Source: Cymbomonas tetramitiformis (Eukaryota; Chlorophyta; Pyramimonadophyceae; Pyramimonadales; Pyramimonadaceae). Taken from it: a stretch of DNA of 64,000 bases. This document shows, one piece after another, positions 48,880 to 59,344 of this stretch. Location: the NCBI GenBank assembly GCA_001247695.2, contig LGRX02027081.1, positions 1-64,000 on the forward strand. Direction: 5' to 3'. The notes under the pieces are model-generated. The model saw only the letters and a list, made by a program, of their open reading frames with translations. It did not search any database and was not told where the DNA came from. The position numbers and the translations under genes are program-made. Every line of letters starts with the position of its first letter. The stretch's first letter is position 1.

Positions 48880-49698
48880 CTAAATGCACGAGTCGTGCAC
48901 GTCAGTATCCAGGCCGTCCGCCTCGTGCCAAGGGTCCTCGTACTCGAGGTCGGCAATGTCCTCGTCCTCATGGCTACCAGGCTGCTCTGCTGCCTTCCCC
49001 TTTTTGCTGATTCGCGGCGGGCTTGGCGGCACCGATGGCGGCTTTCCGCTGCGCTTCTCACCAGGAGAGGGCGGTCGCTCTGCTGTCGATGTCCGCACGA
49101 CGTCGCTGAAACTGCTGAAGTCGCTGACTGCTCCGCTGCCAGATGGCGGCGCAGCCAGACTGAAGTCTGTGGGCTGCACTTGCCCAGAGACTTTCCCAAA
49201 CGTAAATTTACCGCCTGGCACCACGGTTGGCATGGGGGAGCTGGTCGTGAAAAAACCCGTAGCTGCTGGCGGATGGTTCCGCTCCTCAGCTCTTCCTCTC
49301 GCCTTATGCCTCTGCGAGCTGCGTCGTTGCGTTCTGGCGCTGGGCCCCTGCGTGTGGGCGGTGCCTTGCGCGGATGGAGGAGGCGGAAAAGTCGATGTAG
49401 TCGCCAAGCCCGTCACGGTTTTGCTAGCCCGTTGAAATGCGGGAAAGCAAACCGTTGCTGCCGTCGCCACTGCGCGAGTGGCGTGCAGAGCCAAGTATGT
49501 CAGGTTCTGCTGAGGCGTGAGCGCGATGGTCTCGTCGTCACCGATGCACTCAGGCAGGGGTGCCCCTTGCCTTCGTGCAAGCCGTTGGGCTCTCAGCGCA
49601 GCCTGAGCCGTGCTGATGAGCAACTCCAAGCTCATTTCCGCAGCTTCGTGTTGCGGACTGGTCGCTAGTCCGCTCGATGCCGGCTTTCGCCCCCCCAT
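48880..49698 (-). CDS. Unknown Pro/Ser-rich ORF with acidic tail
   Basis: 272 residues from ATG 49698 (MGGRKPASSG); the frame is open a further 35 codons upstream without an ATG. The conserved N-terminal part, MSLELLISTAQAALRAQRLARRQGAPLPECIGDDE, then LALHATRAVATAATVCFPAF, is predicted helical. The middle is Pro/Ser/Thr-rich with a basic patch (RTQRRSSQRHKARGRAEER). The C-terminus is Asp/Glu-rich (HEDEDIADLEYEDPW). It lies between gag and protease of the gypsy-type element. A second, decayed copy at 9.1-9.6 kb shares the coding part and its AT-rich leader. No family recognised; an accessory protein or a hitch-hiking element are both possible. Confidence 0.55.
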   Translation of the reverse strand: MGGRKPASSGLATSPQHEAAEMSLELLISTAQAALRAQRLARRQGAPLPECIGDDETIALTPQQNLTYLALHATRAVATAATVCFPAFQRASKTVTGLATTSTFPPPPSAQGTAHTQGPSARTQRRSSQRHKARGRAEERNHPPAATGFFTTSSPMPTVVPGGKFTFGKVSGQVQPTDFSLAAPPSGSGAVSDFSSFSDVVRTSTAERPPSPGEKRSGKPPSVPPSPPRISKKGKAAEQPGSHEDEDIADLEYEDPWHEADGLDTDVHDSCI

Positions 49699-49850
49699 AT
49701 CGTGAAAGCGCTCTTTAACACTAAATTCCTGCGTTAAATTTCGATAATATCTTCCCTTTATCCATTTTATCGCCTGAAATTTATCATAAAATTTTTTGTG
49801 CAAGCAGCGTCTCGCAGCCGTCCTGCCCCTGCCAGTTGGCTGAATATGTG

Positions 49851-50990
49851 CTATGCAATGATTGTGTCGCCCTTGCCACCCTTGGCCGGCGTTCCTGGCT
49901 GTAAACCTGTCAATTCTGCGGCGAGCTTCTCCTTTACCTCAGCGCTGGCTGCCACCTGCTGCGGCTGCTGGGGCTTCTGCTTGGACTCCGGCAGCTTGAG
50001 CCACTCCTTCGTGGTGATCCCCATCTTGTGGTTCTCGAAGCGGTGAGCGATGTTGTAGGCGCGCATCTGAGCGTTCTTGACCTCGTTTGGCCACTTCGAG
50101 TTCTGGCGGTCCTTGTGGAAGTTGTGAGGTACCTTGGCATCCCGACATCCAGTATAGCAGCGCTCTGGAGAATGGGGCAAGCGCGTGAAGCAGTAGTCGC
50201 ATTGGAATTCCTTCGAAGCGTCAGATGGTGGCACCTTGCCGTAAGTGGGCTTGTGCCTCTCCGCATTGTTCACCTCCCTCGTAGGCTTCCTAGCACCATC
50301 ACCACCAGACTGCGCTGGCTCCTTCTTTTTGGGGTCCCTGCGTTTGTCCCCAGTCTTGTGGGAAGAGCCAGAGCGCCTCATGGAGGACACCAGCTCAGCG
50401 AGGTCAAGCTCCAGCATCCTGGCTTCGTAGCAGGAGTACACGCAGGTCAGTCTGCGGACGAGTTCCTGCTGCAGTGTCAGAGCCCATGCTTCAGCATCGT
50501 TCTTCAACTTATCCTGAACCTCCACGATGACCTCCAAGTCCTCCCAGGTGACCCTGTTGGGTGCAGGATGGCTGACTCGCAGCTGCTCAGATACACGATC
50601 TCGGTATTCCTTGATGCGAAGACCCTTGATGCACTCCTCGACGTCCTGTCTGACGATGGAGTCCCCCACTGACTTGCCAGCGTTGAGCGCTGATTCCCTG
50701 CGGCGACAGCTCTTCACGTAGGCGAGGCCATCCTGCTCGGCGGTCTGCGACTTGGCGACCAACAGGTCCTCCTTCTCTTTGGTGCCCTTCATCAAGAACT
50801 TGGCCTCGAGCTCTGCAACGAACGCCCTCAAGGCCCAAAAATAGTGAGAGTCCTCCGTGCCATCCGGCCCTGTGAGACCCTTGGTGGAAGTTCCTTCGTT
50901 CTCCCACTCGTCAGACATCTCGCTCACCATCAGCATCACCATCCTGGAACTTCTTGCAGACTGCCCATGTTGCCCCTGGCGCCAGCTCAT
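49851..50990 (-). CDS. Gag, second part, with zinc-binding motif
   Basis: 379 codons open, the first about 25 overlapping the end of the upstream gag frame, which is one base out of phase. The protein-like text starts at MSDEWENEGTS, contains YFWALRAFVAELEAKFL, a helical region to LELDLAELVSSM, a basic linker (KTGDKRRDPKKKEP) and a Cys/His cluster (CDYCFTRLPHSPERCYTGC ... NFHKD) like a nucleocapsid zinc finger. The C-terminus is Gln/Lys-rich. It ends in TAG. Role: structural protein with RNA binding (inferred from the gag position and the zinc motif). Confidence 0.65.
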   Translation of the reverse strand: MSWRQGQHGQSARSSRMVMLMVSEMSDEWENEGTSTKGLTGPDGTEDSHYFWALRAFVAELEAKFLMKGTKEKEDLLVAKSQTAEQDGLAYVKSCRRRESALNAGKSVGDSIVRQDVEECIKGLRIKEYRDRVSEQLRVSHPAPNRVTWEDLEVIVEVQDKLKNDAEAWALTLQQELVRRLTCVYSCYEARMLELDLAELVSSMRRSGSSHKTGDKRRDPKKKEPAQSGGDGARKPTREVNNAERHKPTYGKVPPSDASKEFQCDYCFTRLPHSPERCYTGCRDAKVPHNFHKDRQNSKWPNEVKNAQMRAYNIAHRFENHKMGITTKEWLKLPESKQKPQQPQQVAASAEVKEKLAAELTGLQPGTPAKGGKGDTIIA

Positions 50991-51687
50991 GGAAAGGAGG
51001 TTGTGCGCAGCGCACTGAGCCCTGGTAAGAGTCCCTCGTGGTGAGGTCCTTCAAGACATGACACGCATGAGAGGCCATCAGGCCATTCTTCATGTATGAA
51101 GCGCACCACCAGTCATAGGCGACTGAGGTGGAATGATCATCTCCTGCTAGGAGCGAAGGCAAGAGGTCCCACAACGATCTGTAGTCTGGTTTGGAATCAA
51201 TGAAGGCCTTCTTTGCCAGTGGGCTAAGCGAGTGAAAAGCCGCTGACCTCATATGCCTGCGTATCTTGGCCTCGTGACCCCGCTGTACTTTACCCACCAT
51301 TTCAACGAAGCGCCTGATGAAAAGCGCCCTATCCTCACTCTTGCCACCAGTGTAGCAGAGCTTGTCATTAGCCTTGTCAAGCGTGTGACTGTCCCTGTCA
51401 TAATGATCCATCTCGTCTGCGACGTCAAACGCAAAGAGGAACTGATTGGCTGCAGGCTCTGAGGCTGCTGCTGTTCCTGCGAGCGCTGCTGCTGCTGCTC
51501 TTGCTGCTGCTATTGATGTTGGTGTGGAGGGGCTGGATTCTGGACCCGACCCCTCTGTGCTCATATAGCCAATGTCAAGCTCCTGACTGCTCCTCTCCCG
51601 TGCCAATCGCCGTGCCTCACGCTCTCTGGACTGGGCAGTGGCAGCGCTCGGCTCCGCCTCACCCTCCGTGGTCAAGTACTGCGTCAA
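50911..51687 (-). CDS. Gag, first (capsid-like) part
   Basis: 258 codons open. The codon at 51687 is TTG and an in-frame stop lies just upstream; the first ATG is at 51564 (MSTEGSGPESSP), so the true start is uncertain. An Ala-rich low-complexity run from a GCT/GCA microsatellite (51470-51520) precedes a helical, aromatic-rich region. That region includes FAFDVADEMDHYDRD, KSEDRALFIRRFVEMVGKV and SVAYDWWCASYMKNGLM, as expected for a retrotransposon capsid. It terminates at TGA inside the overlap with the second gag frame; a +1 shift in the 80-bp overlap would fuse the two. Confidence 0.6.
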   Translation of the reverse strand: MTQYLTTEGEAEPSAATAQSREREARRLARERSSQELDIGYMSTEGSGPESSPSTPTSIAAARAAAAALAGTAAASEPAANQFLFAFDVADEMDHYDRDSHTLDKANDKLCYTGGKSEDRALFIRRFVEMVGKVQRGHEAKIRRHMRSAAFHSLSPLAKKAFIDSKPDYRSLWDLLPSLLAGDDHSTSVAYDWWCASYMKNGLMASHACHVLKDLTTRDSYQGSVRCAQPPFHELAPGATWAVCKKFQDGDADGERDV

Positions 51688-51779
51688 TGCTCAGCGAGTG
51701 AAAAAAAAGGAAGCGTGTCCTCCTTTGGCGCAGAGCTTATTCACCAACAGGATGCAGGCTTAATTCAGGCTGGTTTAGG

Positions 51780-53215
51780 CCAGTGCACTGAGTGCCCCTG
51801 GATTCACACCGTTCTGAACAAGCAGGAGGACGAAACGCGTGTAGCCAGCGCAAGCTCAGAGGTCCAGCAATATGTCTCAAAGCTCTGAATCAACAGCAGA
51901 TGTAGGATGGAGGCTTAATTCAGGCTGGTTTAGGCCAGTGCACTGAGTGCCCCTGGATTCACACCGTTCTGAACAAGCAGGAGGACGAAACGCGTGCAGC
52001 CAGCGCAAGCCCAAAGGTCCAGCAATATGTCTCAACGCTCTGGATCAACAGCAGATGCAGAATATTCGTGCAAGAAGGGCTTAGAGCTGAGCCAGTGTGC
52101 TGAGCACCCCTGGATTAGCTAAGCCAACGTCCATCAAGAGCACAGAGACTATAAAGACAACACTTCTTCCACCAAGGCACTAGGAATAGCGCAAATATGC
52201 AGTGGTGTGAGCTAAGCCAGTGTGCTGAGCACCCCTGGATTCACAGAACCACTGCTCATTAAGGGTACGGGAGTTGGCATGGAAGTTCACCCCCAGTCCA
52301 GTAAGCAAGAGAGAAAGTCGCCACACAGAGTTGGGAGCTAAGCCAGTGTGCTGAGCACCCCTGGATTCGCAGCACCACTGCTCATTCAGAAGATCACTGG
52401 TGATATGAGGGCCTCACCGGCTGACAAGTACTGTAGAAGAGATAAAAGAATTCTCACACACATTATGATAAAGAACCAGAGAGTCCCCAAGTGGTCAACA
52501 GCACTCCAGGCTGGGCCAGTACTCAATTAGGTCTGAATCCACCAGTCACCTCTGATAAACCAGTAAATAGTGTATATAAAAACCACTCACTTGTCACCTT
52601 CAGGGCTGATGTCGCTGCTATTCCTCTGGCAAGCTCGCTCCCGCTTCAGGTTTAGGCCAGTACACCAGGGGTGTCCCTGGATTAACCGTCAGACAAGGTG
52701 GAACTGCCAGAGAAACCGTAAGGTGAAAGTCCACTCATAAGGTAGCAACTCACTGCTGATCCGCTTCTAGTTAGTAAGCCAAGGCAGATGCCGCCGCTAA
52801 TTAGCTCCCAGGTCGCACACTTGCCTTTCCGTTAGGCCAGTACACCAGGGGTGTCCCTGGATTCACTTCAGACAAGGTGGTCAACTGAAGAGACCACTGG
52901 AAAATAGCTCATCAAGGTGGTCATTCACTGCTGATTCACTCTGTCGCTGCCGCCGCCCAAGCTCATGCCGTGCTGATTAGCTTCTAACTGAAGAACACCT
53001 GTTCGCAGTTAGGCCAGTGCACCGTGGGTGCCCCTGGATTCACTGTAGAACAAGGTGGTAAGGCTGAGCATATCACAGGATAGGAGAAAGCCGCTCATCA
53101 ACCAGTGAATTCAGTGCTGATCCGCTGCCGCCGTCGCTGGTGACCTTTTTCCGTGCAAGTACCACCAAGTTTAGGGAAGAAGAAGGGTCCGCCAGTGCAC
53201 CGTGGGTGCCCCTGG
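51780..53215. repeat. Nine hairpin repeats with compensatory base changes
   Basis: Copies start at 51780, 51935, 52092, 52217, 52343, 52657, 52837, 53014 and 53192. Each reads CCAGT, an inner arm, a 3-base loop, the complementary inner arm, and C(C)CTGG, then usually GGATTCAC. Inner arms by group are GCAC/GTGC (copies 1-2), GTGC/GCAC (3-5), ACACC/GGTGT (6-7) and GCACC/GGTGC (8-9): the sequence changes but pairing is kept. Neighbouring copies share longer flanks (periods about 155, 125, 180 and 178 bp). The array lies directly upstream of gag. Confidence 0.85.
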
Positions 53216-54050
53216 AGTCGCCTGACTTCCGAATCCGCTCTCACAAACTGCTGCTGACTTCTCGCCAAAGGGTCTGTACTTCCGAATTAACACTGAAATA
53301 AAAAGCCGCTCCGCGCAGGACATTATTGTTTTGAAAAAGAATAAAAACAGCAGTAAAATATATTCATAAAAGATCGGTATGATAACCACAAAGTACGAAT
53401 TATTGTACAAAAGCCGTGAGCAGAACTGTCTTAGCACTCTAGTACTGGCACGCGAACAGCCACCTAGCACTTGCGATAGCAAAACAATAATGAGTCCACT
53501 AGCCTGACCTACAGTCAGAGCTCACTTATATCTCAATGCTCTGTCACATTTCCCAAAACTGTAACGGGTTCTAGCCCTTAAATCTTCATCTGGCCAATGG
53601 AAAGTCGTTATTCCATGCCAGCTCTAACAATGTTACCGTTCACCACATTTTGACTGACACGTCAGTGGCAGAGTAGTCACTGTCATCCTCATCTTATCAT
53701 TTCTTGGTCACCCGATAATGACCATATCTTCTCTGGCAGGTCTGCACCTCTCGGGCAGTCATCTTAACGAAACCTGTCATCCTTGTCATCTCTGTCACGT
53801 GTGTCACCAGCTGAACAAACCCGGCGCGGTACCATGAGAAGCCGGCGTTTGTTACAGTATTTATCACCGTCCTTCAAGAGTTGCTACCCAAAAATGGTAG
53901 GGTGCCTTGTACAAATGCATTGGATATGTGCATTATATGACGATATAAGGTACGTGGCGCATATTGACACTAAGTTTAGGTCCTAAGGGTACTACGATGC
54001 GGAAGATAGGGTCTCCGACCGTCAACAGGACGCCCCAAAAAATTCCCGAA
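53216..54050. other. No gene seen
   Basis: AT-rich in the first part. TGTCACATTTCCCAAAACTG (about 53544) resembles TGTGACACCCAAAACTGTC at about 54387; both look like LTR-type starts but were not matched to partners. Confidence 0.4.
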
Positions 54051-54053
54051 GCT

Positions 54054-54105
54054 CCGGTCCTTGTGATAGGACCGGACGCGATTTCCGGTCCTATGACAAG
54101 GACCG
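54054..54105. repeat. Close pair of CGGTCC palindromes
   Basis: CCGGTCCTTGTGATAGGACC (54054 on) and CCGGTCCTATGACAAGGACC (54085 on) are 9 bp apart and correspond to the two palindromes at 17.2-17.45 kb. Flanks AGCTTCG and GGCTACTGC match in reverse orientation. Confidence 0.7.
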
Positions 54106-54385
54106 TCAGGCAGTAGCCACACTGGCAGCCGTCGAAATCTTACCGGTACCACCCATCAGATTCCAGCAACACTGCTTCCACCCTGGGGGAGGGAGCTCTG
54201 GTCTTTCTGTCACCCCTCGACCCAAGGTGCCAGGTCAGCTCCGTCATTAGTGGTGGGGAAAATAAAACCCCCTTCATTTTTTTTTCATGCAGCTTAGACT
54301 GAAGACTCTGAAACCACCCGAGCATCTCGTGTCAGCTTCACAGCGTTTGTGGAGACTAAATATAAACAACTGCTGGATTTGACAC

Positions 54386-56874
54386 TGTGACACCCAAAAC
54401 TGTCACATGTCACTTCCTATAGTAGGCTGGGTGACCGTCACCAGTAGACGGGAAACACCCGTTAGGTATTTATGTTATCTCTCTCTTTATCAAGACACTA
54501 CACTTTACCGTTCTGACTCCGAAACCCTTAACTCAGGCTTTACCTCTCCAGTTATATATATATTACCGCCGAACTATATATCTACCAGGTTTGGCCCCAC
54601 TTGCGCTTTATTTAGCCACTGCGAGATTGCCACTATGAGTGGCTAAGCTCGGACGCCTGGGATGGAGTGAGGCGCTCCACGCGTGAGAGCGCCGGCAGTC
54701 GCGGGTGTGGCCTAAATTTTATGGGTTGATTTACGGCACGCCGCACCGGTTGGAGAGAAAATTTTCTTGCGGGATTTAACGTTGGACTGGTTTACGTTTT
54801 CTGGTTGGATCCCACACCGTTGCGTATTGGCCGCCTATTCCACACGACTTCCCGGAATTATTTGATCTCTCACGGCTGCTGTATCGGCGACCCGCACGTT
54901 TCTTGGCCGCCCACGACTGCCACACCTCTCACATCTCGTTGCCTCACTCCGCCCCTTCAGTCCTTCTCATCATGGTTGCTTCCACTCGAGCCACCTCTAG
55001 CATGGCGAATCGCCGACGCGCGTTATCCACGATTTTTGATTCAGCAGCTGCGAGACACGCAAACACTCCAGCCACGCCGCCGGCAGCACAGCCGGCTGCC
55101 AATTCAGCAGGGGCTACATTCCTAGCCTCGGTGCGTACCCTTCAGAGGGAGCACTTCGACATGAAGGTGTCCAAGTCCGTTCGTTAAAAGTTGTTCGAGG
55201 GCAAGAAAGGGCGGTTTTCCGGGACTGAGTGCCACGCTTCCGCACTCTTCGCCAGGATGGTCTCTGCGCTGCAGACAGCATTTGTCACGGAGGACATCGG
55301 CTTTGCGCCCCTTTTCCTGCTGGACGATGCTACCCTTCCCGTCCGCGTGGAGGCCAACGGCACGCTTGTTGTTCTCCGCGCTCGAGCTACTGGTTGACCC
55401 CTCGTCACCCGCAGCGGACTGGATGGACTCCTCGCACTCCAGCTTCCCGAGCGACGGTAAGCGAGTGCTACTTGAGTTTGCCCGCCGCATGATCCCAGCG
55501 GGTGACCCCTTCCAGGGTCAAGCGGACATGTTGAGCATCCGCATCTCTGCGGGCGTGGACCCGCATGACAAGATCGGGGACTTCAACGCCGCTCTGAAGG
55601 CTGCGAGGACGCGAGCCACGCTCCTGGACGAGGACGTGAAGGCGCTGTTCATCAAGGCTCTCGACACCACCTTCTACCAACCGGTGGTGTTCCGGTTGCT
55701 TCTCCACGATCAACGAGCCGCTCACGACCTCCTCACGATTCAACAATGGGTGCGTGAATGCTACTCCGAACACGTGCGGGCGGGCACCGCAACGGCGTCC
55801 GCACACCGGTACTCTCACGGCACGCATTTCATGGAGGGGGCCACCGATGACTCCGGTGGACCCGGTGAGCTCGAGGACTTGAGGACGATGGTCCTCGACT
55901 TGAAGCGGCAATTGGCCACACTTGTCGCGTCCGACCGGTCCGAACCGTCCACACGCGGGTACACTCCCCGCGCGGACAAGCCGGACCGCCGCATCAAGAC
56001 CCGCTTCGCGGCCACGCCCCTCCCCAAGGGGGGAAATTGGCCTCAATCCGTCTCCGAGAAGGTCGCTTTTCACCGCGACACCGGTGCAACCGTGCCGTAC
56101 TGCCAAAATCAGGTGTGCGCGAAGGGCAAGGCACGGCATTGGCATCGGGACTGTCCGAACGGGGGCCGGACCGGACTCTCGGCCTACGCTTTTGCTGAGG
56201 AGGCCGAGAACTCGGTGTTGGCCGCGAGGTTTCAACGTGCCATCGACCACGACGACGCCGAAGAGTTTGACGCCCTTTGCATGCTCGCGGGCGGGAAGCC
56301 GGACATCTTCGCCGACCTCTCCGCGTGCTCGTTCTGCGAGGAGGACGGTGAGGCCCTCGTGTCCGCTGTCACTGAGTTCTCGGAATTGGCGCGCACGGCT
56401 ACGGCATCAACTTTCAACGTCAACACCTTCACCGCCGACATGCCGGTGGTGTCGGAACCGACCGCGCACTCCCCGCCCGCGTCGGTAGAGTCCGACGAAG
56501 AGTGGACCGGTCCGCCCAACCCCTTTTGCCCTCCCGTCACCCGCACGTTTGCCGACTTCATCGAGGGCACGGGGGTTGCATTGGGGGCGCCCAACGAGCC
56601 GCCCATGAGCATGAACTTGCTCTCCGCGGTCGAGGCACCGGAGGGCGTGACGGGCTACGAGCCCGCAACCTACATCACGAGCGACGACGACGACGAGGAT
56701 GCCTCCGTTGAGCTGCCGCGGCCACGGTACGGCTGTGGGAGCGGCATTCCGGGCTTTGGGAGGTCTTTGCTTACCTCATCTTTGGTTTGTGCGCTTTTCG
56801 TGATTTGTGCCACCGCCGTACTGCACCCCGTTTCCCGGTTTCCGGTGTCGGTACCACTTCCTCCAGATGCTTGA
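54386..56874 (+). mobile_element. Relic of a second gag-only LTR element
   Basis: Begins with TGTGACACCCAAAACTG, an LTR-like start, and carries a gag pseudogene at the position expected for the family. No 3' LTR is found: sequence after 56874 belongs to the next, minus-strand gene. The left limit is tentative. Confidence 0.5.
54972..56874 (+). pseudogene. Gag-like gene, one nonsense codon and one frameshift
   Basis: Starts at ATG 54972 in the context TCATCATGGTT, as in the intact copy (TATCATGGTT). Reads MVASTRATSSMANRRRALSTIF, then an in-frame TAA at 55185-55187, continues KLFEGKKGRFSGTE, and shifts frame near 55370-55390. It is then open to TGA 56874. Shared with the intact gag: DGKR..LE..RM, LLTIQ..VRE, the zinc motif PYCQNQVC ... 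ARHWHRDCPNGG, and the Ser/acidic tail with a final hydrophobic stretch. Codons are much more G/C-ending than in the 18.9-kb copy, suggesting a different subfamily. Confidence 0.85.
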
Positions 56875-58367
56875 CCTTGGTGCCTTTCTCGTTGTCAAGC
56901 ACCATGGCCGTCACCAGGGGGGTGTGGAGGAGTGGGCCGTGCGGCTTGTCCTCGGAGTACCAAACGGTGTCGTCGATGTCATCACCACCCGCCTCCCACC
57001 GCTTCTCCTCGGCCTCCACCTCCCACCGTGCACCGCATGCCATCAGGCAGACGATGTCCCCTATCTCCAAGGGGACCACATCCTGCTGGACATACGCATG
57101 TTTGGCTACTTGAGCTTCAGCTTGAGCTTCACCATCACCCTCCTCCTCCTCGCTCTCCTCGTTCGTCCCCTCAACCGCCGTCCCCTTCCCCTTCCCCTCC
57201 TCGACCCCCTTCTCCTTGCCTGAAGATCGGGCTGGGTCAGCCTCCTCTTCCTCCTCCTCCTCCTCGTGCCCCTCCAGTAAGTCCCTCAATATGAGGGACT
57301 TCAGCTCTGCTCAAGACACAAAAGCAATCAGTTGGCAAGCGGGTTGAATGCTACCTCTGACAACAGGTATATACCGGCAAAAAACAAGAAATGGGATGCA
57401 ATACCTTTGGAGGGGTACTCGGGGAGGGGTTCCTTCCCCATCTCCTTCAGGGCCGCCACGATCTCGGGGTTGGTGGGCCCGTGCTTGCCCTCGCACTCCA
57501 CCACCACCTTCCACGTGGAGAAGGGGTGGTGGGCGATTTGGCACCTCCACCGATTGGAGGGTTTGTTGCGGGTCCACCTCCCCCAACGCGTGCGCCTTTT
57601 GAGGGCGGACGTCATCTGGGTGAGCTTGGTGCCGTGCCCCCCCCCAATGAGAGCCGCGGTCAACGGCATTTTCTTCCGACATGCGTCGACGAACAGGGCC
57701 TTTGCGGAAAGCTGGGATTTTATGGGCTTCCAGGGGTCGAGCTTTCCAGTGCTTATGAGATCGCCTGCGAAAGAAAGATGCTTACTAGTTAATAAAACAA
57801 CGCGGATGTACCTACCTCTGACTACAGGTACACGCTGGGTACACAGCAGGCACACGCCCTACGCCCTCCGGTGTGTGTGGGGTGCACGTGGACTTAGAGC
57901 GCACAACCTTGCAAAGACACATAAAGTACACGCGCACCCACGCAGTACAAAAAAAAGGAAGGAAGTTGCTAATTAATCAGCCATTTCTTACCGAAGATGA
58001 GCCTGCGCGTTTCGCAGGCGCAGCCCAATTCCATCTCTTGAGCGCCGCTTAACACAGCCACGCCAAGTTCGGCCTTCTCGCCGCGCCTCACGTTCAACGT
58101 TTTTAAATTAGTTTTTATTTTGGAAGTGTGGGCGATAGCCTCATCCCGATGCCCTTTTCGGGCGCCCTTCGCCACCTTCTTCCCCCGTTTTTTTCGAGGG
58201 GATTCCTCCTCGTCCTCCGTCTCCTCGTCCTCACTATCTGAAAAACACGCCATTGCCGCGGCTTTGCTAAGGTACGTTTCGTACCTTTCCTTGGTGAATT
58301 TCTTTTGGTTGCCTTTGCACCAAGCCTTGAACTCGCGCTGATCCATGATTGCTTTGCTCTTTCCCAT
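56771..58367 (-). CDS. Three-exon acidic protein gene, family unknown
   Basis: Exons 58367-57992, 57764-57405 and 57306-56771 join with both introns in phase 1 to give 423 residues (TAA stop). Donors are GTAAG and GTATT; acceptors TCGCAG and GAGCAG. Exon 1 (MGKSKAIMDQREFKAWCKG) is Lys-rich with an acidic SDSEDEETEDEEE run and a KKRGKK basic cluster that could be a nuclear signal. Exon 2 includes WKPIKSQLSAKALFVDACRKK and RWGRWTRNKPSNRWRC. Exon 3 begins with a Glu-run (GHEEEEEEEE) from a CTC microsatellite and ends with IGDIVCLMACGARWEV and DDTVWYSEDKPHGPLL. It overlaps the antisense gag relic by about 100 bp. It diverges from the CACTA gene and has the same intron motif, so it may be the second gene of that transposon (inference). 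Confidence 0.65.
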
Positions 58368-58585
58368 GTTTAGGCTGGCGCTGGTGCTGATTTTTACGGT
58401 GGTGTGCGTGGTATTGGATTTTAAGTTAACTTAGGTAGTAAGCGCCGCATCTCTTTCAAAATCCGTACTTGAAGCGTACACACGCACCACCCTCGCTGCG
58501 GACCGTGTCTTGGTCAACAGTTTCGTCGACACCTTCGTTCGTACCGAGTTCGTACCGTTCGAAAAGTCCGAGATAGCAGTCTGGA

Positions 58586-58680
58586 GCTGTCGTAGCCGAG
58601 TGGTGGGGATGACCTGTTGCCCGGTCTTCGGGCCGTGAGGCGGCGGTTCAAACTCGTCGTGGGGCTGATGCGACATGAGC
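58586..58680 (+). repeat. tRNA-like A and B boxes, possible SINE head
   Basis: TAGCCGAGTGG (58593-58603) fits an RNA polymerase III A box and GGTTCAAACTC (58645-58655) a B box with one mismatch, 52 bp apart as in tRNAs. A hairpin GCCCGGTCTTCGGGC lies between. The acceptor stem does not pair convincingly, so a tRNA-derived SINE is more likely than a functional tRNA. Confidence 0.35.
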
Positions 58681-59344
58681 CGAACGACGTGTAGTGTTCG
58701 GGCGCCAATAGGAGCTAATGACGCTGGCGTCTTTAATTAAGGCCCTTCAGACGCCATACCCTTTTCCGATTTGCAGTCTGGAGTTTCTATGGGGCCCAGA
58801 TTTTTCCTGCCTTTGATCCACAGGTGGGAAATCGTTTTTCGCGATCACGGTGACACTGACCCCGTCGAATTTCGTGCTTGTACGTTTTTTGACACCCCTT
58901 CCTCATCAGGTATCTTTCGTCCCGTTCGATTCGCTATCGAGCGGTGCAGCTTTTCTCCGAAAATTTTCGCGGGTTGGGGATCGCAGGCACGCAGGTCACG
59001 TACGTATCGATCGCGATCGTCATCGATTATTCCACCCCACCGCTCTACTCGGGCGGTCATCCTAATTGAGGTACGATTTTCTTTCTCTGTTCCTTTTTGT
59101 TTTTGGTGCAACACGTTTGCCCATTTTTCGTGCAACTAAAATGTTTTTCGGGCTCGTCGTGCACTCGATTTCTTTTTGCGCTCGTCGTGCGCTTTAAAAT
59201 GAGGCCAACTTGTTTTTGGGGGGTTTGGTGACTTTTTTAGCGTTTTGGTGATGTTCGCTTGGGTACACGTGCGCCTGGGTTGTACCTGAAGCTGTCGGGA
59301 AAAGTGTAAATTGTACTCGCATGCACTTGCATCTACCAAGCCTG

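Larger units (their letters stand above)
36825..53215 (-). mobile_element. Giant Ty3/gypsy-type element carrying two methyltransferase domains
   Basis: On the minus strand the order is hairpin-repeat leader, gag (two overlapping ORFs), an extra ORF, aspartic-protease ORF with long extension, hydrophobic ORF, and pol. Domain order RT, RNase H, integrase is that of Ty3/gypsy (established). Total coding extent is about 15 kb, far above the usual 5-7 kb. I could not find a matching LTR pair: the 3' side was cut by the gag-only element at 36820 and the upstream side is repeat-rich. The limits given are therefore the outermost supported parts, not true ends. Confidence 0.8.

Noticed and set aside
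36825..54000. LTR pair for the gypsy-type element.
   Set aside because: No matching direct repeat was found between 17.0-18.2/36.8 kb and 51.7-54.7 kb by eye; only short palindromes are shared, and these are inverted.
1330..56874. Reassignment of TAG (or TAA) to an amino acid, suggested by in-frame TAGs at 1540, 2617 and 44879 and a TAA at 55185, with TGA ending most frames.
   Set aside because: The LINE and gypsy polyproteins together have over 7,000 codons, with hundreds of Gln, and no TAR codon; the LINE also ends in TAA. Simple nonsense decay or readthrough explains the cases better.
58586..58680. Functional tRNA gene.
   Set aside because: A and B boxes are present, but the acceptor and anticodon stems do not fold convincingly; kept only as a possible SINE head.
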